Assembly (NCBI GenBank): GCA_022750295.1
Contig: JAKIVZ010000004.1
Coordinates: 1-64,000, forward strand
DNA length: 64,000 nt
Direction of reading: 5' to 3'
From: Candidatus Lutacidiplasma silvani
Lineage (GTDB): Archaea; Thermoplasmatota; Thermoplasmata; Lutacidiplasmatales; UBA184
The notes beneath the pieces were generated by a model. That model did not search any database. It saw nothing but the letters and a program-made list of their open reading frames with translations, and was not told the DNA's origin. Positions 1-8,152 of this stretch are shown in pieces. The stretch's first letter is position 1. The number at the start of each line of letters is the position of its first letter. A program made the position numbers and the translations under genes.

Positions 1-612
1 GGCGAGGAGAAACGTCGGATCCCAAGCGCGCATTCGCCCTCGGGTAGAGGGCTAACGGCTTCCCGGATTTAGAATTTGGGTACGCGAGGAACAAGGGCGA
101 GGGTCAGCTCAGCGTAGGACGTAATTCCCCGAGGGGGCTGAACACGTACCGATAAGCTTTGACCAGCCGGTTGGGCTCCCGTCCGGCGGGTCGTTTGACA
201 TCCGTGCAGGCTCTGCCGACTGCTCCCGTCAGGGGGTCTACGAGACCGTTTGGAAACGCGACTCGGGGTTCGGAAACCCGAGGATAGTTCGGGAACAAGT
301 TCCCCCTGACCCTTTCGGGCACGGGCGGTCCGTTTGCCATAGTGTCCGGATAGCCAGTTCCGACGAACGAGCAGTCGGTCGCGCGGTTCGCCCTCGATGG
401 CGCAATTTAGGGGCGTTTTTGTGCAGGCAGCCGAGTTTCTGTGCGCGGTCGAGTTTACGGGCAAAGCCGCTTCCGGACGTGTTCCCCGTACGCTCGACGG
501 TGTCCAGGAAGTCGGGTCCCTGCCCAGGACCGTCCCCAACTCACCGACGCGGGAAAGCCGTAACCAATCCCGCCGATAAATATCGAGAGAATTCTCCAAC
601 CGGGGGTCCGAG
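1..612. other. No convincing gene in the first 612 bases
   Basis: Open frames exist on both strands here, but none has a recognisable domain, a promoter at the right distance, or the strong G/C third-position preference of genes elsewhere in the window. The stretch looks somewhat less GC-rich than its surroundings. It may be intergenic DNA or the remains of a decayed gene. A promoter for the gene at 613 lies at its right-hand end. Confidence 0.5.
575..584 (+). promoter_or_regulatory. TATA box for the small basic protein gene
   Basis: The AT-rich core GATAAATATC stands out in GC-rich sequence and lies about 33 bases before the ATG at 613, the spacing expected for an archaeal promoter with a very short or absent leader. 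Confidence 0.6.
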
Positions 613-1002
613 ATGCCATTCAAAGACCCCGAACAAAGGAAACAAGCGGGCCGGAAGTGGAGACTCGCCCACAGGGCGCAGCGAGCCGCGTACATGCGGC
701 GGTACCGGAAGGCTCGCAGTTCCGGCCGGCCTCCGGGCCGACCTCGCTCCAAGGATCTGCCCGTAGGGCGGCTTCGGGCTGCCACGGAATGGACCCCCGG
801 ACCCGTAGCGGATCTCCCGTCCCTCTCGGGCGACTCTCGACGCCCGCCCGAGAACGTCGTGCCGGTTGCTCCTACCGCCTCAGAGTTGCCGCACCGCGAT
901 CCGATTCCGCCCCGGACCGACCTGCCACCGGCTACGTCGGCAAGTCTGCTGGGGAACGGACCCTACCCAGGCGATTGGGTAGGCCACTCTCCCGCCCGGT
1001 GA
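613..1002 (+). CDS. Small basic protein with AT-hook-like motif, function unknown
   Basis: This encodes 129 residues. The N-terminal half is strongly basic and begins MPFKDPEQRKQAGRKWR, a pattern seen at the start of many small phage or mobile-element proteins. Residues 36-47 contain SGRPPGRPRSKD, which resembles an AT-hook (a short Arg/Gly/Pro DNA minor-groove binder). The C-terminal half is proline-rich and looks disordered. A TATA box sits at the right distance upstream, which supports transcription. I infer DNA or RNA binding from the charge and the motif only. The C-terminal half could be non-coding if the real stop has been lost. No partner gene is evident. Confidence 0.5.
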   Translation: MPFKDPEQRKQAGRKWRLAHRAQRAAYMRRYRKARSSGRPPGRPRSKDLPVGRLRAATEWTPGPVADLPSLSGDSRRPPENVVPVAPTASELPHRDPIPPRTDLPPATSASLLGNGPYPGDWVGHSPAR

Positions 1003-1090
1003 CCCGACGATCTGCACCATGCGAAGAACCGACTCCCGGCCGGGGGTGCTCTCGCTCGTTCCGCGACAAAATCCGTAACTGAGCCCGTCC

Positions 1091-1100
1091 GTAAATACTC
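1091..1100 (+). promoter_or_regulatory. TATA box for the proteasome beta gene
   Basis: GTAAATACTC lies about 36 bases before the ATG at 1132. Its presence means the upstream signal of the interrupted proteasome gene is intact. Confidence 0.6.
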
Positions 1101-1131
1101 GGATTTTTAGGCCGTCGAGAGGCAGGGACGG

Positions 1132-1821
1132 ATGAATCTTCACCGCGATCGCTCCGCTGGCGAGGCACCATCCATTTCGACGCAGACCACGGGAACCACC
1201 ACGGTGGGCATCGTCGCCAAGGACGGGGTCGTCCTCGCGTCCGAGCGACGCGTGACAGCCGGCTCGATGATCGCCAACAAGACGTTCAGCAAGGTGTTCA
1301 AGATCGACCCGAATATCGGGATGACCGTCGCAGGCTCCGTCGGCGACGCCCAAGCGGTGGTCCGCTAACTCCGCTCGGAGGTCGCCCTCTACCGCCTGCG
1401 CTCCAGTTCCCCGCTCAGTGCCGAAGGCGCCGCGACCGTCCTCGCGGGCATCCTGAGCAGCGGCCGGATGTACCCGTACTACGGGTGGTTCATTCTCGGA
1501 GGCGTCGACCCGAAGGGGGGCCACGTCTTTTCCGTCGACCCGGCCGGGGGCTCCATTGAGGACCGGTACGTGTCGGTCGGGTCGGGCTCGACGTTCGCGT
1601 ACGGGGTCCTTGAGGAGGTCTATGGTCGCGACATCTCGGTCTCCGACGGGGTGGACCTTGCGCTCCGCAGCCTGACGGTCGCGATGAAGCGGGATAGCGC
1701 CAGCGGGGACGGCTACACCGTCAGTGCCATTACCCCGAAGGAGTACCGCGAGTTCTCCGACGAGGAGATTAACAAGCGGCTGAAGTCGCTCAAGATTCCG
1801 CTCCCACCCGTCCTTCCGTGA
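1132..1821 (+). pseudogene. psmB: Proteasome subunit beta, interrupted by an in-frame TAA
   Basis: This is the catalytic beta subunit of the archaeal 20S proteasome. A 21-residue propeptide ends in Gly21, followed by the nucleophile Thr22 (mature Thr1). Mature Glu17 and Lys33 of the active site are present, and the motif [12 protein letters not shown] is intact. Codon 79 (1366-1368) is TAA, and the same frame continues without any shift as LRSEVALYRLR through GGSIEDRY and RDSASGDG to a normal C-terminus at 1821, so the full reading is about 229 residues. In the Thermoplasma acidophilum subunit the corresponding residue is Tyr58, so one base change (TAC or TAT to TAA) explains the break. Everything else is well conserved, so the stop is very recent, a base-calling error, or read through. 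The gene product is certain; whether it is functional is not. Confidence 0.9.
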
Positions 1822-2200
1822 TCCTCGTTGCACCCCTCCTTGCCGCTCGGAGCGGTGGAGCCGGCTCGCGTCCTCCTTGGTCCGCACGCGGGCCGGGACG
1901 GCCCTGCCCCAGGACGTGAGGTCCCCCGGAAGGTACCTTCCGATTCCGCGGCGACGACCCGCTCCCTGCGGGCTGCCGTCCGCGAACGAACTCGGCAGTC
2001 CGCACGGACAGCGCCGCACACGAGTGAGCCGAACGGGGAATCCGTTCGGCCCGGACTTGGCCCAGAACATGTTTCTGAGGAGGACGGAGGGACCGAGGGG
2101 TCTCCGTTTCTGTCCCGAGAGACGGTTCGGGCCACGCCGGTGGAATTGCGGGTCGGTGCGGAGAATTCGGAGGACGCGCGGACGTTCTTCCGAGGACGGT
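1822..2200. other. Gap without a recognisable gene
   Basis: About 380 bases lie between the proteasome stop and the end of the leftward SRPBCC gene. Long open frames cross it because the DNA is GC-rich, but none has recognisable protein character, and I see no hairpin or promoter of note. Confidence 0.5.
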
Positions 2201-2689
2201 TCAGGCGCCCCGGGCGGGGCGTCCCGCGCGATAGTCCGCCTCGATGGCCGCGGCGAACCGGGTCCAGGTCCTCCCAATCTGTGCCCGGAGCGCCTCGGGG
2301 GTAGGAAACTCCGGAGTGACCCAACGTTCGGTGCTCAGAAGCTGGAATCGCGTCCGCGCGCGTCCGGCGGAGCTGACCCGGTAGTCCACGGACTGATGGT
2401 CGGTCTCGTCGATCTGGTCCTGGTGCCAAGCGTGCGGCGGGTTCAGACGAATCGCCTCGACCGTGAACGCGGGATCGCGACCGGACCCCCGGGAAACGCG
2501 AATCCGGACGAGGCGGCGGGGCGAAATTCGGATCACACGGAACCTCGGACGGGGACGCGCGTTCGAGAGTCGTCCATCGTCGCTCCGGTAGTCCGTGCAC
2601 CAATCGTACACGTACCGCGATGGGGCCTGAATCACGAGGGAGACGCGCACCGTCGTGGTCCCGTAGATCCGGTGGCCCCGTTCGGGCAT
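2201..2689 (-). CDS. SRPBCC (START-like) family protein
   Basis: This 162-residue protein has the helix-grip layout of SRPBCC proteins. An N-terminal strand (TTTVRVSLVIQAPSRYVYDW) leads into the first helix, then alternating strands, and a long C-terminal helix ending EADYRAGRPARG carries residues typical of the cavity lid. Members bind hydrophobic ligands in a deep pocket; no specific ligand can be named. It is transcribed leftward, away from the metallo-hydrolase gene at 2919, and belongs to a run of small bacterial-style enzymes reaching to 5546. The start shown is the first Met; a later start is unlikely because the first strand would be lost. Confidence 0.75.
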   Translation of the reverse strand: MPERGHRIYGTTTVRVSLVIQAPSRYVYDWCTDYRSDDGRLSNARPRPRFRVIRISPRRLVRIRVSRGSGRDPAFTVEAIRLNPPHAWHQDQIDETDHQSVDYRVSSAGRARTRFQLLSTERWVTPEFPTPEALRAQIGRTWTRFAAAIEADYRAGRPARGA

Positions 2690-2918
2690 GGGCTGGGAAC
2701 CCGGCGAGGCGAGTTAAGCCCGATGTCGGGGGGCCGCCCTTCGCGGCGCCGAGGGTCGCGGACTTCCATCTCCTGCAGAGCGTCACGTGTTTCCAACGGA
2801 AGCGCCCGTCCCGGCTCGGTCCGCTCGGGTCCCTTCCGATCGCTCGCCCAGGCCACAGGGTCCCTCTCCGCGCCCGTCGCGCTCTCTTTTTCCCACCCCC
2901 CGGGATTCGGAACCCTGG

Positions 2919-3614
2919 ATGACGGGCGGAAGAAGCGCGGTCGCCGGCGAGCTGGTCGTCGACGGGGTGGGTCGAATTCCGGGGTTTGTGAACAGCTATA
3001 CGTTTTCGGAGGGGAGCGAAACCTACCTCATCGACACCGGATTCGCTCGTCGGGCCAAACCCATCGTTCGGGCGTTTGAAACGGCCAGCGTCTCGCTCGC
3101 GTCGGTCAGCAAAGTGCTGCTGACCCACCATCATGTCGATCATATGGGAGGCGCCGCGTATCTCCTTGAGACGACCCGCGCCCCGATCTCCTGTCATCGC
3201 GATGACGTCCCGTTTGTCGACGGCCGGTCGAAGTCTCCCATGCCGCTTCTGATGCGGCTCTTCGTTCGGACGCATCCGGCGCCCGTTGCCGTCACCCTGA
3301 ACGATGGCGACAGGGTCGGACCCTTGCAAGTCATCCACGCGCCCGGTCACACCCCGGGAGAGGTCGTCTTCTACCATGCCCCACGGCGGATTCTCTTTTC
3401 TGGGGACGCCGTCGTCGAACGGAAGGGTGGACTCACCCTTCCGGCCGCGGGATACGCTTCGAGTCTGGACCAAGCCGTGCAGTCGCTTTCCCGGATTCGG
3501 GCCCTGGACGTGGAGACGCTGTTGCCCGGACATGGGGTTCCCGTGACGAAGGACGTAGGTTCTCGACTCGACGACCTCATTCGGCGCGCCCCCCACGATT
3601 TCCTGCGGCGATAG
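2919..3614 (+). CDS. Metallo-beta-lactamase fold hydrolase
   Basis: This 231-residue MBL-fold enzyme has a dinuclear metal motif H70-x-H72-x-D74-H75 (THHHVDHMGG). A further His follows in HAPGHTPGE, an Asp in LFSGDAV, and a last His in LPGHGVP, so all usual metal ligands are present. The family hydrolyses thioesters (glyoxalase II), lactones and phosphoesters, and the substrate here is undetermined. ATG 2919 was chosen because the fold begins just after it (VVDGVGRIPGFVNSY); a longer frame upstream has low-complexity sequence. It sits beside unrelated small enzymes and is probably transcribed alone. Confidence 0.88.
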   Translation: MTGGRSAVAGELVVDGVGRIPGFVNSYTFSEGSETYLIDTGFARRAKPIVRAFETASVSLASVSKVLLTHHHVDHMGGAAYLLETTRAPISCHRDDVPFVDGRSKSPMPLLMRLFVRTHPAPVAVTLNDGDRVGPLQVIHAPGHTPGEVVFYHAPRRILFSGDAVVERKGGLTLPAAGYASSLDQAVQSLSRIRALDVETLLPGHGVPVTKDVGSRLDDLIRRAPHDFLRR

Positions 3615-3727
3615 GTCGAGACGGGGACGACTCGCCGGTTCGGCTTCCTCGCACCCGGGTCGATTTCGAGCGACGCCACCCGCGAAGGTTGATGCCGAGT
3701 GCCCCCGCTGCAGGTCGGGGAGTCCGA

Positions 3728-4300
3728 ATGCGCAAAGTGGTGACCGATCATTTGCTTTCCCTCGACGGCTACTTCGGCGGACCGAACGGCGAAATCGATT
3801 GGTTCGGCTTCGACGAGGAGTCGATGGAGTGGTCCCGAACGATCATGCGCGCGGCCGATTCGATCGTCATGGGGCGTCGCACCTTCGAGTTGATGGCGCA
3901 GTTCTGGCCGACGCCGTCGGCCCTGGAACAGGAACCGTACATCGCGGGCCGGATGCGGGAGCTGCCCAAGATCGTCTTCTCTCGCACGCTCGACTCCTCG
4001 ACCTGGGAAAACACGAAGTTTGTTCGTCGTCCGGTCGCCGAAGTCATTCGGGAAGCGAAGAACGAGACCGGCGGCTCGATCCTGCTCCTCGGCAGCTCGA
4101 CGATTCTCGAGACCCTCTGGGACGAACACCTCGTCGACGAGGTGAACGTCCGGATTCAACCGATCGTCGTCGGCAAGGGGCGCCCCCTGTTTGGGAAGTC
4201 CGAACTCCGGCAGCCCTTGGCCCTTAAAGACAGCCGAAAATTCCAGTCGGGCGTGACCGCGCTCCGGTACGAGGTCGTACTGGGGCCGGTGCCCGCCTGA
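3728..4300 (+). CDS. Dihydrofolate reductase-like (RibD C-terminal domain) protein
   Basis: This 190-residue protein matches the DHFR/RibD C-terminal family. It opens MRKVVTDHLLSLDGYFGGPNG, has the conserved SIVMGRRTFE helix (about residues 43-52), the central strand KIVFSRTL, and a Gly-rich nucleotide-binding turn in ILLLGSSTILETL, followed by VRIQPIVVGKGRPLF. Proteins of this kind bind NADPH and are common in soil bacteria, usually with unknown substrates. ATG 3728 matches the family N-terminus; an earlier in-frame ATG at 3689 would add 13 unconserved residues. It is probably not the folate-pathway DHFR because the family lacks the folate-site residues. Confidence 0.85.
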   Translation: MRKVVTDHLLSLDGYFGGPNGEIDWFGFDEESMEWSRTIMRAADSIVMGRRTFELMAQFWPTPSALEQEPYIAGRMRELPKIVFSRTLDSSTWENTKFVRRPVAEVIREAKNETGGSILLLGSSTILETLWDEHLVDEVNVRIQPIVVGKGRPLFGKSELRQPLALKDSRKFQSGVTALRYEVVLGPVPA

Positions 4301-4418
4301 TCCGACCTCCCCGCATCGCGGCTTCCCACTCGGGCGGTATTCGCGCCGTGGGCCCTGCCCGCATTCCCATGCAGGGCTAAATTCGAGCCTCACGCTGGGT
4401 GGATGGGAGCGAAACCCA

Positions 4419-4868
4419 ATGCCCGAACCGGACACACGTACCGTGGACCACCAGTACTTCATCCGAGCGTCCCCGGAGACGGTCTTTCGCGCAATCACGG
4501 ACCCGAAATGGCTGGTCCGGTGGCTCGCGGACACGGCCGAACTCGAGGCCCGCAAGGGCGGGAACTACTTGCTCGGATGGAACGCCGGGCCCACGCACCG
4601 GGGAACCGTTCTGGAGTTCGAGCCGGGGAACTCCCTCGCCTTGTCCTGGGAGTGGGAGGGGGTGGAGGTGCAGGGCACGGTGTTCTCCCTCGCCGTTGAA
4701 CCGCAGGACGACGGGACCATCTTCCAGGTGGAACACACCGGGTTCCCCCGACGGGAAGAGTGGACCGACCTCTACGGAGGAGCCGAGTGGGGCTGGACCT
4801 ACTTCGCGATGAATCTCAAGTCCGTGCTTGAAAACGGGCATGACCTGCGCGCGAAGGAAGACGGGTAA
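4419..4868 (+). CDS. AHSA1-type SRPBCC family protein
   Basis: This 149-residue protein has the Activator of Hsp90 ATPase homologue 1-like layout: a first strand RTVDHQYFIRASPETVFRAITDP, the WLVRWLAD segment, strands around GWNAGPTHRGTVLEFEPGNSLALSWEW, and a final amphipathic helix WGWTYFAMNLKSVLENG. Such proteins bind small hydrophobic molecules or act as stress or regulatory partners; no partner is visible here. It is the second SRPBCC protein within 2.5 kb but is only distantly similar to the one at 2201, so it is not a tandem duplicate. It is convergent with the DinB-like gene. Confidence 0.85.
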   Translation: MPEPDTRTVDHQYFIRASPETVFRAITDPKWLVRWLADTAELEARKGGNYLLGWNAGPTHRGTVLEFEPGNSLALSWEWEGVEVQGTVFSLAVEPQDDGTIFQVEHTGFPRREEWTDLYGGAEWGWTYFAMNLKSVLENGHDLRAKEDG

Positions 4869-4997
4869 CAATCCCAGACGAGGGATGGGCAGAATCGCAT
4901 GCACACCGGACGAGACCCGAGTTGGGTTCGCCGAGCGGCCTGCGTCGCACGGACCCCCAAAGTCCGGGGCCCGACGATGGGAGCGGGACGGCAGGGC

Positions 4998-5546
4998 TCA
5001 CCGAGATCGGCGTGGGGAGTTCGGGGCAGGGGTCCGGCGGACGTCGATCCAGGTCATGTCCGGCGGCTCGCGGTCGTCCTGCCAGAGCGCCCCAATTACT
5101 TCGCCCAAGTGGTGGGCCTCCTCAATCGTCGCCTGGAGCAATCCGTCCCGGACCGTGTAGCGCCCGGGCATCCAGAACACCCGGATGGTGCGGTCGAGGT
5201 CGCGGGTCGTGAGGCCCTCGATGGTCTCCTCGACCCCGCTCCAGACCCGGGCCGCGTAGGCATCGAACTCCTTCCAATCCTTGGGATGCCGGGTCGGGTC
5301 GTTGAACAACGCCTCCAATTCCTCGTCCGAGTTTCGGCCCCGGACGATGTAGACCAGCCACACCTCCTGCACGTTCAGGATGTGAACGAGGGTGAGGAAC
5401 AAGGACTCGTGCCCGATCCCCCGGCGGCGCATCGCGCCCTTCTTCGGGAGGCGCCGGGCGCGGCGAACGAACCGCTCGAACACCGCCCGGTTGTAGGCGG
5501 AGATCGTCGACGCATCCTCGACTGGGAATCGGAGCGGGCGGCCCAT
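4998..5546 (-). CDS. DinB-like four-helix-bundle protein
   Basis: This 182-residue helical protein resembles the DinB/YfiT metal-binding four-helix bundle. Candidate metal-binding His residues occur in GIGHESLFLTLVHILNVQEVWL (first helix pair) and in LLQATIEEAHHLGEVIGALWQ (last helix), the usual three-His arrangement. Family members act as metal-dependent thiol transferases (for example mycothiol or bacillithiol S-transferases) or are uncharacterised. ATG 5546 was chosen because the fold begins right after it (FPVEDASTISAYNRAVFERF); the frame extends further upstream only into Arg/Pro-rich sequence. Archaea of this group are not known to make bacillithiol, so the cofactor is unknown. Confidence 0.7.
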   Translation of the reverse strand: MGRPLRFPVEDASTISAYNRAVFERFVRRARRLPKKGAMRRRGIGHESLFLTLVHILNVQEVWLVYIVRGRNSDEELEALFNDPTRHPKDWKEFDAYAARVWSGVEETIEGLTTRDLDRTIRVFWMPGRYTVRDGLLQATIEEAHHLGEVIGALWQDDREPPDMTWIDVRRTPAPNSPRRSR

Positions 5547-5748
5547 GCGCCCCGAGACGCCTTCCGAGTCATAGAGGATTCCTCGGGCTCCCCCGGTGGA
5601 GGCCCGAGACCCGGGCGCGCCCCGAGCGGCCGCCTCCCCTCGCTCGTCCGGCGCGCTCCGTCGGAGCGCCGGCGCTCGGAGACGCTCGACCCCGACCTCC
5701 GGCTCCGGAATCGAAAGGCTTAGACGGGAGGCACGGTACCTCGACCGA

Positions 5749-6801
5749 ATGGCCAGCGTCCGGCGCCGATTTCTCTTCGAGATCATCGGGCGACTCTGGA
5801 AGTTCCTCGCCCTCTTCGGGGCCATCTGGGTCATCGCCGCCGTCGGATTCTTTCTCCTCCAGGGGGACGACTCGCTGTTCGTCTCGTTCTATTGGGCGAT
5901 CGTCACCCTCACCACGATCGGCTACGGGGACATTCTGCCCACGACGATGGCGGCGCGCGCGTTCACCATCGTGGTGGCTGCGTCGCAGCTCTTCCTGCTC
6001 GGTTATCTCATCACCGTCATCACGACCGTGGTGGGCGAGGAAAGCCAGCGCCGCCTGCTCGGGACCCTCGGGACCGACATGCGCGGTCATGTGATCGTGC
6101 TCGGGTGGTCGGCGGTCGGGAGCGCGGCGGTCCGGGAGCTCCTCACCGAGGAGCAGAAGGTCGCCGTGGTCGCGGACCGGGCCGAGGACGTCGCGAACAT
6201 CCGGGCGCTGGCCAAGGAGGACCGTTTGTTCGTCACGTACGGCCCGCCGGCCGACGTGGACATCCTGAAGCGCGTGAACGTCGAGGCGGCCCACAGCGTC
6301 ATCGTCGCGACCAAGGACGACGCGGAGAACCTGATCGCCGCGTTGAACCTCCGCGCGATCTCGAAGACGATCCGGATCGTTGTGTCGGTGAGCCGTCCGG
6401 AGCTGAAGGAGACGCTCCGGTCCGCGGGCGTCACCTACGTGGCCTCTCCGGGCGACCTCGGGGGTCGGCTTTGTGCGAACGCGGCGTTCCGACCGGACGT
6501 GGCGATGGCGATCGAGGACCTGACGGAGGGGGACATCGGGGCCGACCTGCAGGAGTACGTCCTGACCGACCGGACGCCGATCTCGACGCAAACCCTCCTC
6601 GAGGCCGAGGCGATCGTCCGCAAGAACACCGATTGCTTGGTCGTCGGGATCGCCCGCTCCGACGCGACCGGGGAATTCCAAACGGTCCTGAATCCGCCCA
6701 CGACGACCGCGTTCCGCCCGGGGGACGCGATCCTGGTGCTCGGGACGAACGACAACATCGTCCGTTTCCACAAGTGGTTCGGCGTGAACCAGGGCCGATA
6801 G
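5749..6801 (+). CDS. Two-TM potassium channel with RCK (TrkA-N/TrkA-C) domains
   Basis: This 350-residue channel subunit resembles MthK. Transmembrane helix 1 is at about residues 16-37, the pore helix and selectivity filter T56-I-G-Y-G-D61 follow, and transmembrane helix 2 is at about 68-90. The cytoplasmic part starts HVIVLGWSAVGSAAVREL, a Rossmann-fold RCK domain that normally binds NAD(H) or Ca2+, and ends with a TrkA-C domain at about 270-345 (TPISTQTLLEAEAI to DAILVLGTND). Four subunits would form a K+-selective pore gated by an octameric ring. The ATG at 5749 begins just before the first membrane helix. It lies next to a Na+/H+ antiporter, so the pair probably serves ion homeostasis. 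Confidence 0.93.
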   Translation: MASVRRRFLFEIIGRLWKFLALFGAIWVIAAVGFFLLQGDDSLFVSFYWAIVTLTTIGYGDILPTTMAARAFTIVVAASQLFLLGYLITVITTVVGEESQRRLLGTLGTDMRGHVIVLGWSAVGSAAVRELLTEEQKVAVVADRAEDVANIRALAKEDRLFVTYGPPADVDILKRVNVEAAHSVIVATKDDAENLIAALNLRAISKTIRIVVSVSRPELKETLRSAGVTYVASPGDLGGRLCANAAFRPDVAMAIEDLTEGDIGADLQEYVLTDRTPISTQTLLEAEAIVRKNTDCLVVGIARSDATGEFQTVLNPPTTTAFRPGDAILVLGTNDNIVRFHKWFGVNQGR

Positions 6802-6877
6802 GCCATCCACGACCGCGCCCGGTCGGGCGGCGGGTTTTTGACAGAAGCGCCTCGTCGTCCGGGCGCGGGGGATTGGG

Positions 6878-8131
6878 ATGTTCGACTTCGTGCCGTTCCT
6901 CATTCTGATCGTCCTCGCGGTTCTCGTCGTCATCGTCGCCGGCCGGCTCCGGTTCCCGTACACGATTGCCCTTGTCGGGCTCGGGTTCGTCCTCGGCCTC
7001 GTCGTCGTCCGGTTCGGGTTCACCACCCTGCCGACGAGCCTCACCTCGCTGCTGACGCCGACGTTCTTCTTCGACATCCTGCTCCCCCCAATCATCTTCG
7101 AGGCGGCGATCCACATCGACGCCCGGATCCTCCGGCGCCGGCTCGGGATCGTCCTGTTCCTGGTCTTCGTCGGGGTCCTGTTCACGACCCTGTTCACCGG
7201 ATTCCTCATCGCCACCCTCTTCGCCCTCCCGCTCCTGGCGGGCCTCCTTCTCGCCTCGATCCTGTCTCCGACCGACCCGGTCGCCGTCATCGACCTGTTC
7301 CGCCGGCTCGACGTGCCGGCCGAGCTCTCGACGATCGTCGAGAGCGAATCGCTGCTCAACGACGCGGTCGGCGTCATCGTGTTCCTCGTCGTGCTCCAGC
7401 TCCTCCAGACCGGCTCGGCGAACGCGGGGGTCGCTGTTCTCGACTTCCTCCGCCTCTCGCTGGTCGGCGCGTCGGTCGGCGTCGTCGTGGCCGGAGGGGT
7501 CTACCTGCTCTCCCACCGGCTCGAGGACGCGAGCGCGGAGACCGCGCTCTCCGTCGTCGCGGCGTACGGGTCGTACCTGCTCGCCATCGACCTCGGCGGG
7601 TCGGGGATCGTGGCCGGGGCGATCGCCGGGATCGCGATCGGGAACTTTGCCGTCCCGCGCGACGTTCGTCCGACGGCCCGGCAGACGGTGGCGACGTTCT
7701 GGAAGGTGATCGTCTACATGGCGAACGCCGTGATCTTCCTGACGATGGGACTCCTGTTCGCGCTCGCCGACCTCGGGTCCTACCTGGTGTTGATCGCCGT
7801 CGTCTTCGGGGTCCTTCTCGTCGGCCGCGCGATCCTGACGTACGCGCACCGCCCGATCGCCCACGCCCTCGGCGGCCGCGACGCTCCCCTTCCGGGATCC
7901 TGGTACAACGTCATCGCGCTCGCCGGAATCCGAGGGGCGTTGCCCATCGTCCTCGCGCTCTCGCTCCTGACGACCCCCACCCCGCTCCCCCACTCCACGA
8001 TCGAGGCGATCGTCGCCGCGGTCCTCGGGGTCGCGTTCGTCTCGATCGTGTTCGGGAACCTCGCGTCGGACTGGTACGCCCGACGCCACTTCGGGGTCCG
8101 GGATTCGGCCCCTACGGACGCGCTCCCGTAG
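6878..8131 (+). CDS. Na+/H+ antiporter, CPA1/NHE family
   Basis: This 417-residue polytopic membrane protein has about 12 helices and the CPA1 signatures FFDILLPPIIFEAA (about residues 66-79), SPTDPVAVIDLF and ESLLNDAVGVIVF. The two Asp-containing motifs carry the ion-binding carboxylates (ND in the antiporter core). It exchanges cytoplasmic Na+ for protons. It starts 76 bases after the K+ channel in the same direction and may be co-transcribed, although GGGTTTTTGACAG at about 6832-6844 could be a weak promoter of its own. The family's long cytoplasmic tail is absent, as is usual for short prokaryotic members. Confidence 0.93.
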   Translation: MFDFVPFLILIVLAVLVVIVAGRLRFPYTIALVGLGFVLGLVVVRFGFTTLPTSLTSLLTPTFFFDILLPPIIFEAAIHIDARILRRRLGIVLFLVFVGVLFTTLFTGFLIATLFALPLLAGLLLASILSPTDPVAVIDLFRRLDVPAELSTIVESESLLNDAVGVIVFLVVLQLLQTGSANAGVAVLDFLRLSLVGASVGVVVAGGVYLLSHRLEDASAETALSVVAAYGSYLLAIDLGGSGIVAGAIAGIAIGNFAVPRDVRPTARQTVATFWKVIVYMANAVIFLTMGLLFALADLGSYLVLIAVVFGVLLVGRAILTYAHRPIAHALGGRDAPLPGSWYNVIALAGIRGALPIVLALSLLTTPTPLPHSTIEAIVAAVLGVAFVSIVFGNLASDWYARRHFGVRDSAPTDALP

Positions 8132-8152
8132 CCGGGCGGGCGGGGCTCCGGC

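Noticed and set aside
1366..1368. Pyrrolysine decoding of the proteasome stop
   Set aside because: Pyrrolysine is inserted at UAG, not UAA, and no Pyl genes are in the window.
880..3596. Long minus-strand frames across the proteasome and MBL genes
   Set aside because: They run antisense to convincing genes and have no recognisable domain.
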